Positions 22,095 through 34,264 of a stretch of 64,000 nucleotides of DNA are shown in pieces (position 1 is the first letter of the stretch; each line of letters begins with the position of its first letter). The position numbers and the translations under genes were made by a program. The stretch is from Bigelowiella natans CCMP2755 (taxonomy: Eukaryota; Cercozoa; Chlorarachniophyceae). A model generated the notes under the pieces. It was not told the DNA's origin and searched no databases. It saw only the letters and a list, made by a program, of their open reading frames with translations. The stretch spans positions 62,001 to 126,000 of the forward strand of contig ADNK01000875.1 of assembly GCA_000320545.1 (NCBI GenBank), given 5' to 3'.

Positions 22095-24089
22095 TCATTT
22101 AATGAGCTGGGGCTTGAAGTCATGCGAGCAGTACTTCTGAAGAGCCTCGGCATAAAGATCAAATCTGTTGAAGGAGGAGGACATTTTAATGAGCACGATA
22201 CTGATTTTTCGTAAGGTGCTATCCACGCATACCTTGCTGTCTGATTGAACAACCATTTATCTCGCACTTGTTGGCACAAGTTCAGGTCAACCTGAGAACC
22301 AAACAGCAGTTCAGGAACGTACATGTCTCCTTTAGATACAATAAAGGCTTACTTCAGCAACTAATAGCCCGTCTTGAACACGCGAAAGTCCCGGAGTTCG
22401 CGAGCTTATTTAGATATCAAGAGTCGTAAGATCAAATAATTATGCAACTTTTAACGGTTAATCTACCCATCTGGAGCGGCAACGTAGCTCGATCCATAGA
22501 AGTGGCCAAACTTATTCTTGGCAGGCTTGCCATCTCCGCTGACATCGTCAATACATAAGTTAGTTCGCTATGCTAGGAGCTTGGAAAAGAGCAGGGTTTG
22601 ACCTTGTGAATTGATTTGGGAAAGTCTCAGTACCAACACGGTTAATACCAACTGCGAAATAGTGGTTTGCAATAGCAGCATTCCGCGCTTCGATTGGCCA
22701 CAGAGGCTGAATATCATAAAAAATGAAGGTTCGCTAGAATCCTGTAGTAATATTCTTATACCTCTGATAAAGCACCAACAGTAGCGGAGGGGTTGAATAC
22801 AATCTCAGCTCTGTAACATTTATTAAAAAAGACTCTGTCATTCGCACGCATTAGCCCACGTATATCGCGTTCTCACTGTACCCGTTAAGACCAAACATCA
22901 TCCAGTTTAGAGGGTGGTGCCTCCCGTAGCAAATATTGATTGCGATTTTACCTATGATTATGAAAAAAGGGTCGATATTAAATCTTAACAAAATATATGA
23001 TGCAGAAACTTCAGTCAACCGTAAATCGTATCGAAGACAGGGTGTCCAGTATCTCCCTCCATATAGTATGTTGATTCGTTGAAATCGCCAACTCGTGGGA
23101 TATGATTCTTACGATGTTTACCTATGTAGCGGCTATTAAAAAACACACTTGTTATATTATATTATTATATTATAGTATGTATAAGGCTGCAACTTTAATC
23201 TGAATATTTACTACCCGGTTTGATCGACAACAACAGCCGTGTTCCAAATAGTTTGCTTGTGGTCATCTCTTTCGAGAATCGGGCTAACGATCACCATCCG
23301 ATGCTTCTTTGCAAGACTCGAAATAAATTTGAAGCTGATGTACGTTTGAAAGGGTTACATACTTTCACTGTGTGCAGACTAAAATTATGCAAGTACCTTT
23401 CTCCGCTGTCTGCACTCTCAGCGAGCTCCATCCAGGGTGCTTTCTCTCTGGTGCAAAAGAAGAATGGGCCAGTCCAGCATTCCTGGAGACATAGCACGTT
23501 TGTCCCTGCTGTTGCTGCGACTTCAATGATTTCTTCAACTCTTCGAAAGATGGCATCCCTTTGCTCTGTGATTGGAGCATCGGTGGGCGCTACTATCCTA
23601 TTTTGCACAGCAGCCTGCATGCAATGCAACGTTCACTGTTAACCACACGTATAGGATAGATTTTGATGCAATGCTGAGTTTACCACGCGCACTTTTCTTT
23701 CAGCTCGAGTTTCCTCTTTTTGGGCTGGAATGGAATAGGCCTGAAAGTCGAGGCTGGCCTCCTTCAAGATTAAAGTGCGTGAGCCTTGGTGCATGATTGT
23801 CCTCAAATAAAGGTCATACCTTAGCTTGTGCACTTGCACGTTCTTCTGACATCGCTGTAAATGCGCCTCCGTAGAGAATTCTCTGTGCTTCTTGTTTGTC
23901 CTTCCCGTCTGGAACGAACGCCCCGATTACAGATTCAAGGGAATCCACCTCCCCATCTTTGTAGGGAACTGTATTCGTAGTGGTTGGAGTAGTTGTAGCG
24001 AACGGCCTGACAGATGCAGCTGCTTGGAAAGAATGAATCACACTTCGTCGTAGGATACGCATAACGGGCAGGCGTCGGACGTGGGACAT
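22095..24089 (-). CDS. UPB1: Beta-ureidopropionase (N-carbamoyl-beta-alanine amidohydrolase)
   Basis: Carbon-nitrogen hydrolase of the nitrilase superfamily, last step of reductive pyrimidine catabolism (carbamoyl-beta-alanine to beta-alanine, CO2 and ammonia). Exon 1 (24089-23820) carries a basic N-terminus, [13 protein letters not shown], that could be a mitochondrial presequence, and [12 protein letters not shown]. Following exons give [31 protein letters not shown] (catalytic Glu), [27 protein letters not shown] (catalytic Lys), [13 protein letters not shown] (catalytic Cys), [43 protein letters not shown] and [11 protein letters not shown]. The last exon, [11 protein letters not shown], ends with TGA at 22095. 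Ten to eleven exons join in consistent phase. The enzyme appears complete. Confidence 0.95.
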
Positions 24090-24592
24090 GACACAGCTGG
24101 GTTCGGCTTTGATATTTCAATATTAAGATTAAACAAGGATGGGATGCCATGTATTCTCAATTAAAACGAAGGCTATTTATACCCATACGTCAGCTTATTA
24201 TCCTCAAATTTCGTAGATACTAGAGAACGATTTTATGGCTGTGTTGGATATATTAGCTGGGCGGTTTAGTGGGGTATCACAGCTCTTCTCCGAATGATGA
24301 GTCCGAAATCAGAGATGTCTTTCACCATAAATGCAGGCGATTTCCTAGGATTTCATGGTATTTCCAGTATTTCAAACATTGCAGATTTGAACAACGACTC
24401 ACTTTTGTTTCCGATCGGTCTTCTCCTCTTCCCCATATCAGAAGCTTCCTCCAATTGATAGTGCAAGCATGCGGCGATTAACGTTGCCATAGGCTAGATC
24501 AGCTATGATCGTCATTGCACTTGCAAACCTTGGCACCCAAAAATTACAGAGAAAGACGAGGAAGCGTACCTATCAAGCTACAGAGTTCGAAA

Positions 24593-24928
24593 ATGAACGA
24601 ACACGAAAACAAAATTGTTGAGAAGGGAAACGCTGACAAGGAAAAATTTGAGGAATTCACAATAAGAATAGCGTCCACGAATACAAAAGAACAAAAGCCT
24701 TCCCTGAATGCGAACAAAAAGGGACTCACGTCGACTCAAAAGAAAAAAGATTCATACTATCCTTACGGCAAATACCTGAATGTGTCCGAGCATCGATCTA
24801 GAGAAGCGCTAAGACGCATGCGCTGTGATAAAGAAGGCAAAATATTCAAACCGCGTAAATGGAAAGCGAAGAAAAACGGTATTAGTGTGGGTTATGGTGG
24901 ATTTGATGAGCACGTGCAAGATGTCTAG
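24593..24928 (+). CDS. Small basic protein of unknown function
   Basis: An intronless 111-codon frame is rich in Lys, Arg and Asn, with SYYPYGKYLNVSEH and a strongly basic KIFKPRKWKAKKNG near the C-terminus. The frame stays open upstream to 24515, so an upstream exon is possible. I do not recognise the family. Its position, divergent from the beta-ureidopropionase gene and convergent with the ankyrin gene, fits the local gene alternation and supports it being real. Confidence 0.45.
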   Translation: MNEHENKIVEKGNADKEKFEEFTIRIASTNTKEQKPSLNANKKGLTSTQKKKDSYYPYGKYLNVSEHRSREALRRMRCDKEGKIFKPRKWKAKKNGISVGYGGFDEHVQDV

Positions 24929-25898
24929 GGTGACAACGAATTGCTGGCACATTCAGGAGTTTCTGAAGCATACAGTTACCTCTGCTGCCCCTAAATCACG
25001 CTAGTACTACGTTGATTCGATACGGTATGTTCTAAAGTACAAGACCACTTGAAATGCATTATACTACACCAGGCCTGCGGCTTAGACGTGCACATAATAG
25101 GAGGCGCATTCTCATCCTCACTAGTTTCACATCTCTGAGTCTAACGTGACCTCATGCCAAAGGAATAACCATTTCATCCTTCAATAGAATTATCAAGAGA
25201 TGGTGGTGCAGATTTTCATTGAAGCCTCAGGATTTTTATGAGTTTGGCACCAGCTAGCAGCACATGCGAAGCACTGTGCTCCGACATCGCTCCGATCTGT
25301 TAATCATCGGAATTCTGATGAGCGACATCCAAACACGTGATTTTTCATGATGTGCATTCTGTGCAAGTCAGACTGAATACATGCACCACACTGATCACGC
25401 AAACAGCGCATGGCTTGCAGACAAAAAAACGTCAAACGGCTACACGCACAGAGCGATGAACACCTAGCAAATGATCGACAAAGTGATCACATACACGTTG
25501 TTCACACCGTCGCACGAAGCATGTGTTCAGCAAGCACACGCCAAACTGCATGGATGCGGTTGCATTTGTCACATTTTCGCGACGACCCCATTTTGTTGGG
25601 CTAGCTAGCTGGGTCTAGAGTCCAGGGGTGCATGTGTGCATTGCTAGATTGGCACCATCAAATTTTGAAAGGAAGTAGCGTCATTGATCCTCACAACCTC
25701 GCGTTCACACAAACACATGCACACACACACACACACACCGATTTGGATCGAAATGCATGCATGGCATGTTCTGAGGCAACACCAGCCATTCCGTCATCCT
25801 CTGGAATGTCAGCCACAGTTGCGTCGTACAGAGTACATGATTACGACAGTACATTTCAATCGATGTTCTGAATTCCAACAATGTAGATGAGCATGACT
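24929..25898. other. Intergenic between convergent genes, palindrome-rich island
   Basis: No gene is seen. About 25250-25650 shows the CTAG/TGCA-type texture, including GCTAGCTAGC near 25600. A (CA) run lies at 25715-25738. Confidence 0.5.
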
Positions 25899-26707
25899 TC
25901 AAGAGACAGTCTTTCCGTCCTCAGCTCGTATTTTTTCATCCTCTTTCTTGCACCCCTTTTCATTTGTGCTATTTTTTGCGTCCATGGAGACCTTAAGATG
26001 GAAATTAATGCATCAAATCATTGGAAGTTTAACAAGATCGTGATCAACATAGACATCTGATTACCAAAACTAAACTTCCATACCTCTGCTAACTCCCCTT
26101 TTTCTTTCATAACCCTTTTGAGATATTCAACAACCATTTTTCGTTCATTTTTACTAGCCTCATCCATGGCAGTTGATCCATTAGCATTCTTATGATGAAC
26201 ATCGGCTTTGCATTTCTCAACTAAGTAACGTACGATCTCGCAACAGCCACTCGATGCAGCCCACAAAAGAGGAGTAAAACCATAGCTGTCAACATGGTTG
26301 GGGTTAGCTTTGCAATTTTCCACTAGATACTGGACGATCTTCAGGTTGCCATCAAAGTAAAGCAGTGAGAAGACTGGCGTTGCGCCCTTGTTATTTTTGT
26401 CGTGAACATCTGCGTCAGCCTTTTCGACCAGATAACGAATGATGTCTAGATTTCCGTAGTTTGCGGCATAGAACAAAGGAGTACACCCATCCTTATCTTT
26501 CTGATCGGCATTGGATCCCTCCTTCTCGATCAATCGCTTTACCTCTTCGAGATCTCGTTTGTATCCTGCCGCGCTGTGCAAAAGATCCTCGGCCATTTGC
26601 ACGCGGCTCGCACTGGCGAGTTTTCGTACGGGCAGTTTCGTAGGAGTTGCATGAATATTTTTTGTCGCAGCATCCGATTCGAGGAGATTCACTTTGCAGT
26701 ACGCAAC
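25899..26707 (-). CDS. Ankyrin-repeat protein
   Basis: The main exon (26707-26084) encodes about four ankyrin repeats, seen as DGCTPLFYAANYGNLDIIRY, GATPVFSLLYFDGNLKIV, YGFTPLLWAASSGCCEIVRY and NGSTAMDEASKNERKMVV. A second exon (25991-25899) adds a charged tail ending EDGKTVS and TGA; phase is consistent (0 to 0). An in-frame ATG lies at 26596, but the frame is open to an acceptor at 26708, so an upstream exon probably supplies the true start. Probably a protein-protein interaction module; no catalytic domain is seen. Confidence 0.75.
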
Positions 26708-27071
26708 CTGCACACAGCCAACAATAATTGATGATCGTGGGCCTGGGCATGCTGATGTCCAACCCGGATGAGGAATTCGAGAAGTCGATTCCAACAACAC
26801 CAAGCACAATGCATGGTGCTAAGAAGGGGAAAATGCCAAATGATGCAATGCAGGGGCAGAGCTACAGGGCGCTGAACGAATCGATTAATTGTCAAGAATC
26901 ACACTCGGTTTGCATGTGTGGGTGTGCGTGCTATTTCTTTTTCATCTTTCAATGATGATTGATAATCTTAGCGTTCACATGTACACAACGTGCACGGTGG
27001 GTAGATGTTCAAGGACAGTCAGGTGCTGTTGGAAAGAAAAATAAAAACTGATGAAATGGTGGATTTTCAAG
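26708..27071. promoter_or_regulatory. Shared head-to-head region of ankyrin and channel genes
   Basis: A short gap between two divergent genes probably contains both promoters and their first exons. On the plus strand an open frame from 26731 (MIVGLGMLMSNPDEEFEKS) to about 26910 could be the first exon of the channel gene, but no donor with the right phase is clear. Confidence 0.35.
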
Positions 27072-28484
27072 GACCAGAGAAGCTCTTTGTAAAAAACGTG
27101 TACGTGTCCACATTTTAGCGTTATTCGTGTCCGCGTGAACCAAACGAAATTTCAGGTTTATCCCTTATGTGGGCGATGTGCAGACTGCAGAGCAAAAATT
27201 CATCCTACGAGTCGAATTCGACTTCTGCTGGCGTGCAACCCAAGATGACATTAAGGTGTATGTCATCGTATCCAAGTATGAAATAAATTGCATGGAACCT
27301 TGCTCAACACACTTATTAGTAGGCATGGTCAATTCTCCGGAAGGAAGAGAAAAGAGAATATTTTCCTGTGAGCTACCAGCCCCAGATCAAAATTCACAAC
27401 GCCTGCGATCTGCAAAGATGTCAATTGGTGATACAAGACACTGGTGGGCTATACAAGATACAGGACGTTGATGAACATCATGGGACGAAGATGTACATGT
27501 GTTTGATTTTTCCAATCCAAATACATAAACATAAGAGGGACTGAAAAGTGTAAATATTTCATTCATAAATTCCTACTTATCTCTTCTCACACATTCAGGA
27601 ATTTTTGTCGTTTTGAAGTTCATGCGACCTTTTTACTATGTACGTGCATTCTGTGAGGGAGGTGATGTCTCAAGTTTTGACGCACTGTGTGTAAATTTAT
27701 GTTAGCATCCAAGACAGAAAACTTTCCGTTTGATACGCAGGAGCTTCGAATTATTCTAGGTCTTTCATTCCAGACAGTGGATGAGTGGTGCTTTGCTCCA
27801 TTAAATGAACACGAAGATGTTGTGCATATGATGCAAGAACACAACGTTATCAATTCATGGATCATTATGGGTACGAGTATGAAGATGTACGCTGGTTCCA
27901 GAAACTCTCCATTTTGTCACACGACATTATTTCTACGGAGGAAGCCATGGAATGTTGTGTGGAACAAATTTCTGTTGGTCAGCTTTCTATCTTCTTGTGG
28001 CATGGCAGGGTTTTCAATTGCAAATAGAGCAGATCGGATGGCATACTTAATTTTACTTTTATTTTCCACTGTCGTGATGCAAGTTGCAACTAGCAACACG
28101 TTGACCAACAGTCCAAGACCCTCATTCGCAGATTTTGTGATGCTGTCCGGAACAGCATTTACGACCGCTTTGATTATTGAAACAGGTTTTGATTTTTAAC
28201 GCTTGAATCTGAAGAGTTGAGTTGTTTATTCGGTTATGTTTGTTCAGCCTCTTTCAGAGAGAATGAAGACGGGGATTTACAAGATGCAAGGTCAACTAAA
28301 ATGTGAGCGACATGTTGTGGGTGGGATGGCAAGGGAATTTCTGCAGATGGTTGCGTGATAAACAAACCTTCATAGTTACGTTCTGACGCTCTTTAGGTAT
28401 TGGTGGATATTCGGAGTGTTGTACGTTATTTTGCATAGCTCTTTCTGTATTTGGGCATTGAAGCTTATCAGAAGCACGTATTAA
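27072..28484 (+). CDS. Pentameric ligand-gated ion channel subunit (Cys-less)
   Basis: Membrane channel subunit of the Cys-loop receptor superfamily. Seven exons join in consistent phase: 27072-27099, 27156-27255, 27323-27492, 27599-27639, 27703-28185, 28248-28302 and 28397-28484. The extracellular domain contains YVGDVQTAEQKF, DFCWRATQDD, YQPQIKIHNA and the loop signature ENFPFDTQEL. The two cysteines that define the animal Cys-loop are absent. TM1 follows RRKPWNVVWNKF, TM2 is about RMAYLILLLFSTVVMQV, TM3 begins after SPRPSFADF, the cytoplasmic loop is very short and acidic (SFRENEDGDLQD), and TM4 is YWWIFGVLYVILHSSF, ending at TAA 28484. The signal peptide and first strand must lie upstream in an unassigned exon. 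Ligand and ion selectivity cannot be read from the sequence. Confidence 0.88.
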
Positions 28485-29135
28485 CTAGTGCGCTGCAGAA
28501 AGCATACAGTTATTTGTGTTTTAATGCCGCCCCGACGAGTGCGGCTGAAGCCGCGTAATGGTTTGATTCATTAAAATGCACACTTAGTAGTTGACTATTT
28601 TTGAACGACGTAAAGGATTTATCGACCACATGAAATCACATAATAGAGCACTATTCTGAGATATCTTCTCATTGTAACCCAATTTAGATCCAGTAGCATA
28701 GAGCAATGAATTTAGCTAACGAGAATTGATGGCATATAGTAGCATTGTGCATAAATGTGCATGTTCTAGATTGACAAACAATACATGAGATAGCTCATAG
28801 CTTACATTGTATGCATTCTGCACAGCACTAATATGGTGGAAGTGTGTCTATCATGCTAGGGCAGCCACAGTTTGACGCCATGACAAGCACTGTGTCGCAC
28901 ATTCGATGCTCAATGTTGCATGAGATGGATGTAATGAACATGTGAAAAATTTTCTAGCGTCATCCTAATGTAGCCTTGCAATGCTGTGGCTACGCGCGCA
29001 CAGTTTGCATTTGTCTGTCTCCGCTAGCTCTGCAGAGCTAGCCTAGCTATGTGGATCTTGCATGCAAATGCTATTGCTCACATTGTTGCAGGAGGACACA
29101 AGTCATTACATGGGAGACTAACAGATTCAACATTA

Positions 29136-29201
29136 GCGCTGTAGCCGCTGCATTGCATAGCTACTTTGTTGAGGATGACCATTGAACAAATTCAATTGAC
29201 A
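29136..29201. repeat. Dispersed short repeat, copy A
   Basis: The core GCATAGCTACTTTGTTGAGG followed by ATGACCATTGAACAAATT is shared, with differences, with copies at 29285-29352 and 41987-42062. Confidence 0.5.
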
Positions 29202-29284
29202 TGTGGGACGGATGTCAGGAACAAATCAAGCAAATTCTTTCAATTGTCATCGCAAGATTTCACCTACTAATTACACAAATGACA

Positions 29285-29352
29285 ACGCTGTAGCCGCCGC
29301 TTTGCATAGCTACATTAGGTTGTTGACTATTGAAAAGATTTAATCACTTCAT
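29285..29352. repeat. Dispersed short repeat, copy B
   Basis: GCATAGCTACATTAGG then TGACTATTGAAAAGATTTAA; related to copies A and C. Confidence 0.5.
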
Positions 29353-29765
29353 CACACCGTACCCGTCTCGCAAAGGACAACATATCTCTATAGCTACAGC
29401 GATGTGATGTAGTACCCACAAGACAGTCCGTAGTTAGTAGTTGTTTGAGCGATGTCCCGTTGCAAACACATTTGTATCCTGCTACTACCGAAAGACAATG
29501 CTAGAGCGCACGTAGTTGACAATCTGTGCACTGAACGCAGACTAGTGAACCAGTTTGCACAGACGCAGTTTGTGTAGAGTTTCACTGGCTTCCACAGCGT
29601 GCGCAGTCGTACATGTGCATTTTGCTTGAACAAAGAGTATGCGGAGCACATATAGTCATTTCTTGATGAGCTAGGATCCAACTTTAAATGAAATATTACA
29701 TTCAGATTTTGCACGCATTGTTGCGATGGCTCATGCACTCCTTGGTTCTTCTTCACTTCATATAT

Positions 29766-31194
29766 TTAGATTCGGATCTGGTAAGCACCAGCTTGTGTGA
29801 TATATCGAACCCATTTTGTCTAAAACATTTGAAATACAACGAAATACAACATGTTAAATAATTATTAGAAAGGTCGTTCGGATTATCAGAATATTTAGTT
29901 ACCGGCTTGTATCTTTCGAGGACTTGGAGGAATCGCACATGTAAGCCAGAGGAACAATACATAGGCACTTGGAATTCTAGGAGAATGGGCGGCCTCACCC
30001 ATGGTTTATCTTGGACAGAGTGCAAGCGATTGACCTCAGCTTGGAGTCGATATCCATCGACAGTTCCTGGGAACCTCTTGAATTTCCAAACAATTGCTTG
30101 ATGTGTCGGGTGGTATTTCGCTTTGCCGCCCTTGACCTTAATTTGCTTCGCTTTTGCTGTTGCGTTCTCAGGTACAGGAATTTTCACCAGCACATTTGTT
30201 GCAAATAGTTTCTCACTAAAATTAGGCTTGATTTCAATGTCGTACTCGACACGATTACGGCCCCGCTCGTTGACGATGGCGATGAGTTTGAAAGGAAGGC
30301 TAATATTGGACGTAATGCGGTACTTCATGAGCTCGAACTCACCGTCTGGCGGGGTGAATGAGATGGTTCGATCTTGATCAAACTTACCCAAACGGACGCA
30401 TCGATGGAAAGTTATATCGTCGATTACAATCCCCTTAGTATTTCTCTTTGCGTTGGGATTTCGTTCGAGGCGGACCTTATCGTTCAGACCAAACTTGCAA
30501 GTCGGCATGCCGGACAAGCAAGTCTTCATGATAACAGAACCCGACACATCTGATCGAAGCACACCCCCTTTCTGAGAAAGTAGAAGATTTACACGCTCCA
30601 GAACATCAATATAAATCTCATTCTTCTGGTACACGAGGCCCGTTGGCCTCCAATCTTGGACCCCTGTGATAGCTTTAGTCAACTTTCCCTTCAATTTAGT
30701 ATCATCGCCATCTTGCGGCTTCGCAGTACCCATTTGAATGAATTTTGATAATATAGTCGTGGAGGTCAGCTGGGGGTATCCATTGTCGACAATTTCATCA
30801 AGTAATTCATAAATCAGCACGAAGTTGTCCCTGCAATGATAGGAATATTAGGAGAAGGTTGGTGTCTCTGAAAAACTATATTCTACCTGATGACTTCCTT
30901 CGAGAGCTTCGGAACATTGAAGTACTCCTTGAACAGCTTTGCGAGAGCAAAGAGGAACTCAAACACAAGGGTAGGGTTAACGTTCTCGCTAACAGTGCCA
31001 ACCAAGTAGATGCTATCACATTGCGTAACAAGGAAGGTGACTCCATCGATACGGACAATAGGTTTGGTGATGCTTTTCGTGGCAACAACTTTGTGGCGAA
31101 ATGCCCTAATTGCCTGCCTGCCCACATCAGACCGATAATGGCGCTCTAACAGCCGATCACCATTTTCTTGGCAGAGGAACACGGCGGAAATCAT
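29766..31194 (-). CDS. AP2M1: AP-2 complex subunit mu (clathrin adaptor)
   Basis: Medium chain of the AP-2 adaptor, binding tyrosine-based sorting signals during clathrin-mediated endocytosis. There are three exons: 31194-30887, 30830-29903 and 29819-29766, with phases 2, 0 and 0 agreeing exactly and giving about 429 residues, the usual family length. The N-terminal longin-like domain starts MISAVFLCQENGDRLLERHY. The linker to the mu-homology domain is NFVLIYELLDEIVDNGYPQ. The C-terminal domain shows CLSGMPTCKFGLNDKV, CVRLGKFDQDRTISF, PPDGEFELMKYR, AIVWKFKRFPG, KPWVRPPILLEFQVP and TKWVRYITQAGAYQIR. Similarity to animal AP-2 mu is closer than to AP-1 or AP-3 mu. Stop TAA at 29766. Confidence 0.96.
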
Positions 31195-32474
31195 AGCTCC
31201 TTGTAACGAACTCTAAAGCTGTTCCACCTTCGTAATATGCCGCCTAAAGAATAAATTTTATCCATAATAACAAAATGATATTATCCACATTGATATTAGT
31301 GAAACTTTGCAGGTATGAACACAGGCACACAGGTGGGTGATGTATCCATCGCAATTGGAAATCAACCACGCCAAAAATAACTCCATTTTTTTTAACCATT
31401 CCCCACCCCTGCAACAGACTGCTATTTCTACAAGTTCATAATCATGTTATTCGTGTGTTGCCGTGTGCTGATGTACTTCGGCTGCTGAACAACGTGATTA
31501 GGGGAGAATAATGAGGGGAACCTAGATAGTTTCAAACTGTTGGCCTCCAGCCGCAGTGTGGAGATTAAGAAAACGAGATGCTTTTTCTTTCTACGTCAAG
31601 CATATATCCTTTGTCGTAATAAAGCAACATAGATTATTTGGCTTTTGTCATAGATCTACCATAGACTGCGATGAAGTCAATCTCATGTTCATCAGAAGTA
31701 AATATTTTGATGTATTTTTGCATGAGAATCAAACAGAAGGAAAATATCAACTTTTTATCAATAAATCCATGCAAATCCCTTGTAATAATATGTTAAGCTC
31801 ATTATTGAAGTTCGATTTAGCTCTGAAATCTTAGGATTGTTCATGTTATGTTTCAGTCTTAATGTAAGACAACTAACATATAAGTTGATAGTCATATCCT
31901 CCCTATTTTTGTATGTGACATGCAGACCTATGGAAACATACGTGACATTGCCACAATTTTGTTAGAATTTGGCGGTGATATTTTCGCCAAATTATTTCTG
32001 AATCCATTGAGTAAGAATGACGGCATTTGCAGCGAACAGCGGATGAATCGGAATCCATCAAAATTATGTCTTACGTCAATACTTTTTTGTGAGAGAACCC
32101 TATTTTCATATTCGTTCAGACCAAGCAGGTGAACAGCCAAAACCCGGATAACGCTCAAAAATTCCATTTAAATCTCACAGTTTGATGAATATTAGGATGT
32201 TCAAAGGATATTCTTTCAATTTTACTTCAATTTTCAATACAAATATATCTGAATCTACATTCTGCAAACACCAACGCCATTATTTCCGACGAAGGCAGCA
32301 TCCATCTCGATTGCCTCCTCTGTCTGAACCTTAGCGTTTAGAGGTATCATTGTGGGTTAAAAAAAGAAAGAATGGGTCAGAATTGAGGATGGCTTTATAC
32401 CACAATACAATCTAATTAGAAGGAAATTGCCCCGTAGATTCACGGGCGGTCGTGTTATCCCTGGCTGGGTTACT
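31195..32474. other. Divergent intergenic region with unresolved short open frames
   Basis: It lies between the starts of AP-2 mu and the STIMATE-like gene. AT-rich, with few CTAG sites. Plus-strand frames at 31556-31834 and 31920-32132, and the stretch 32430-32474 immediately before the chosen STIMATE start, remain open, so extra 5' exons are possible. A minus-strand frame at 31928-32167 competes. I could not settle which, if any, is coding. Confidence 0.4.
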
Positions 32475-34264
32475 ATGAAGTTGCATGGATCGGTGACATC
32501 CCTGGAGGTATGAAGTATGATGTAGACTATCTTTGTAGTTTTAAAAAGGTACATTGTCGCTTGTAGGGTGGATCGAATTTTGCAACTCAAACGGTCAACA
32601 CAATAGTTCAGTCGGGCATCTTCGAGGGTACAGGAGTTAATGTTCTTAAGGTTAATTTCGATCACCGTTAAGGCAAAATACTGTCAATTTTTTAACTCTC
32701 CATGACTGATTATTCGAGTAGGGATGCACTTTGGTCGAGAGTTCATTCGATATATTTATCCAGGTGAACATCACGATTGTTGCATGCATACAACCAAGTC
32801 GACAACACGGATAAGAATTACATTTTTAGTTTTTGATTAACAGGGTATTCTCGGCTTGTTAGCTTTCACAACTCTTTTTGCAAAGCGATATATGGAATCG
32901 CCTCGACGCCCATTCGTGGTGAGAATCAATCAAATTCTTCTCTCGGCAAAAGTTAATATGTGCATCGATAATTTTTTTAAGTCTGCATAATTCGCAAAAC
33001 ATCTAAAAAGAAAGTAGCGGACAATCTTATTTTCTAATAATGTCGTTGAAAGGTCTGGGGCTTCGATGCATCGAAACAGGCGGTTGCAGGAATGACTGTT
33101 CACATCCTAAACATCGGCATTGCAGAGTATCTCACACACGCAGTGGGAGCTGCAGCGCTCAAGGTAATTCTCATGGCATGTTCTGTTGAAGATGGCGATA
33201 ATTTATTTACTTCATCGTACGTACTCTTCTCTCATAATATTCCTATCTCCTTCCCTCTCTCTTTCTCTCTTTAGTCGGACGAGTGCGATTTCTACTTCGT
33301 GAATTTTGTAATCGACATTTTTGTTGGTGTCACCGCGACTTATTTGCTGTTGGCCATCGTGGGCGTTTTTGCTGAGAAATTTAACTACGAAATTCTTCGC
33401 ACAGGGTGAGATATGAGGAGTAGTAAGATATGAGGAGAGCGTAAAGAAGGGGAGCACGAATCTTGCCGAAAGAGTTACACAATAAATTTTACATTCACGA
33501 AACACTTGATTATACAACTACCTCAAAGATTTACATGTATCGCATTTTTGCACCACTCTCCCCTCGTAAGACTATGATTTCTGCTACTAATTACCCTATA
33601 TTGCTTTGGTGGAATAATGATTCATGTGCTCTGCTACTGTTACCCTTGATGCGTGTACGGCAGAGAATACGGCAATCCTCCATCCCCTACAGCCTTCTTT
33701 GCTCAGTTGGGAGTTTACATGCTTCTCACGGTGATGATCAAGGGTATACTCTTCTCCACCGAAGTGTTCTTACGTCCATACTTGGACGTTTGGGGCTATG
33801 TAATGTTTAATCGTTTTGATTCGTTCCCGAAACTGAAGCTAGTCTTCGTAATGATTGTCACCCCTTTCATCCTGAACTCGGTACAGAACTCTTTACAAAA
33901 AGAAAGTTAATTCACCAAAAATTTCGATAACACCGAAAATTTGCCCATGAAGTTTCTCTCCAATTTATCAGTACGTTTGTAATCCATTTTCTTTATCCAT
34001 TACGTGGTGGTGTCGAGAGTGGTGATTAATTATGTGAACCTGGTGCTATTAGTGTCATCATTTCAACAAATTACAAAATAACCTCCAACTTGTACCCACA
34101 TTTCATTATCCGCTTAGATTCAGTTTTGGATCATTGACTCACTTCTCAAGGGCAAATCAATCAACAATAAAGAGGAAGAGGAGCCAGATGAAGCAGTACA
34201 GGATGACCCTGAGTGCTCCATAGATACTATCTTCACAAAATCTACAGACTCCATGGTTGCATGA
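32475..34264 (+). CDS. STIMATE/TMEM110-like multipass membrane protein
   Basis: Family PF12400 (human STIMATE, an ER regulator of store-operated calcium entry; yeast homologue is vacuolar). Eight exons: 32475-32507, 32567-32650, 32722-32763, 32844-32918, 33053-33163, about 33273-33405, 33664-33880 and 34118-34264. Family signatures in order: CTLVESSFDIFIQ then GILGLLAFTTLFAKRYMESP, VWGFDASKQAVAGM, SDECDFYFVNFVIDIFVGV, EYGNPPSPTAFFAQ, DSFPKLKLVFVMIVTPF, and FWIIDSLLKGK, followed by a short acidic tail (NKEEEEPDEAVQDD). Four to five hydrophobic segments are visible. Splice phases agree. The first two exons are predicted from open frame and phase only, and translation could begin further upstream. 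Confidence 0.88.

Larger units (their letters stand above)
28485..29765. other. Intergenic between convergent genes, palindrome-rich, with short repeats
   Basis: No gene is seen between the 3' ends of the channel and AP-2 mu. The region contains GCTAGC/TGCATG clusters (about 28980-29060) and two copies of a short repeat (29136-29201 and 29285-29352). Confidence 0.5.
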
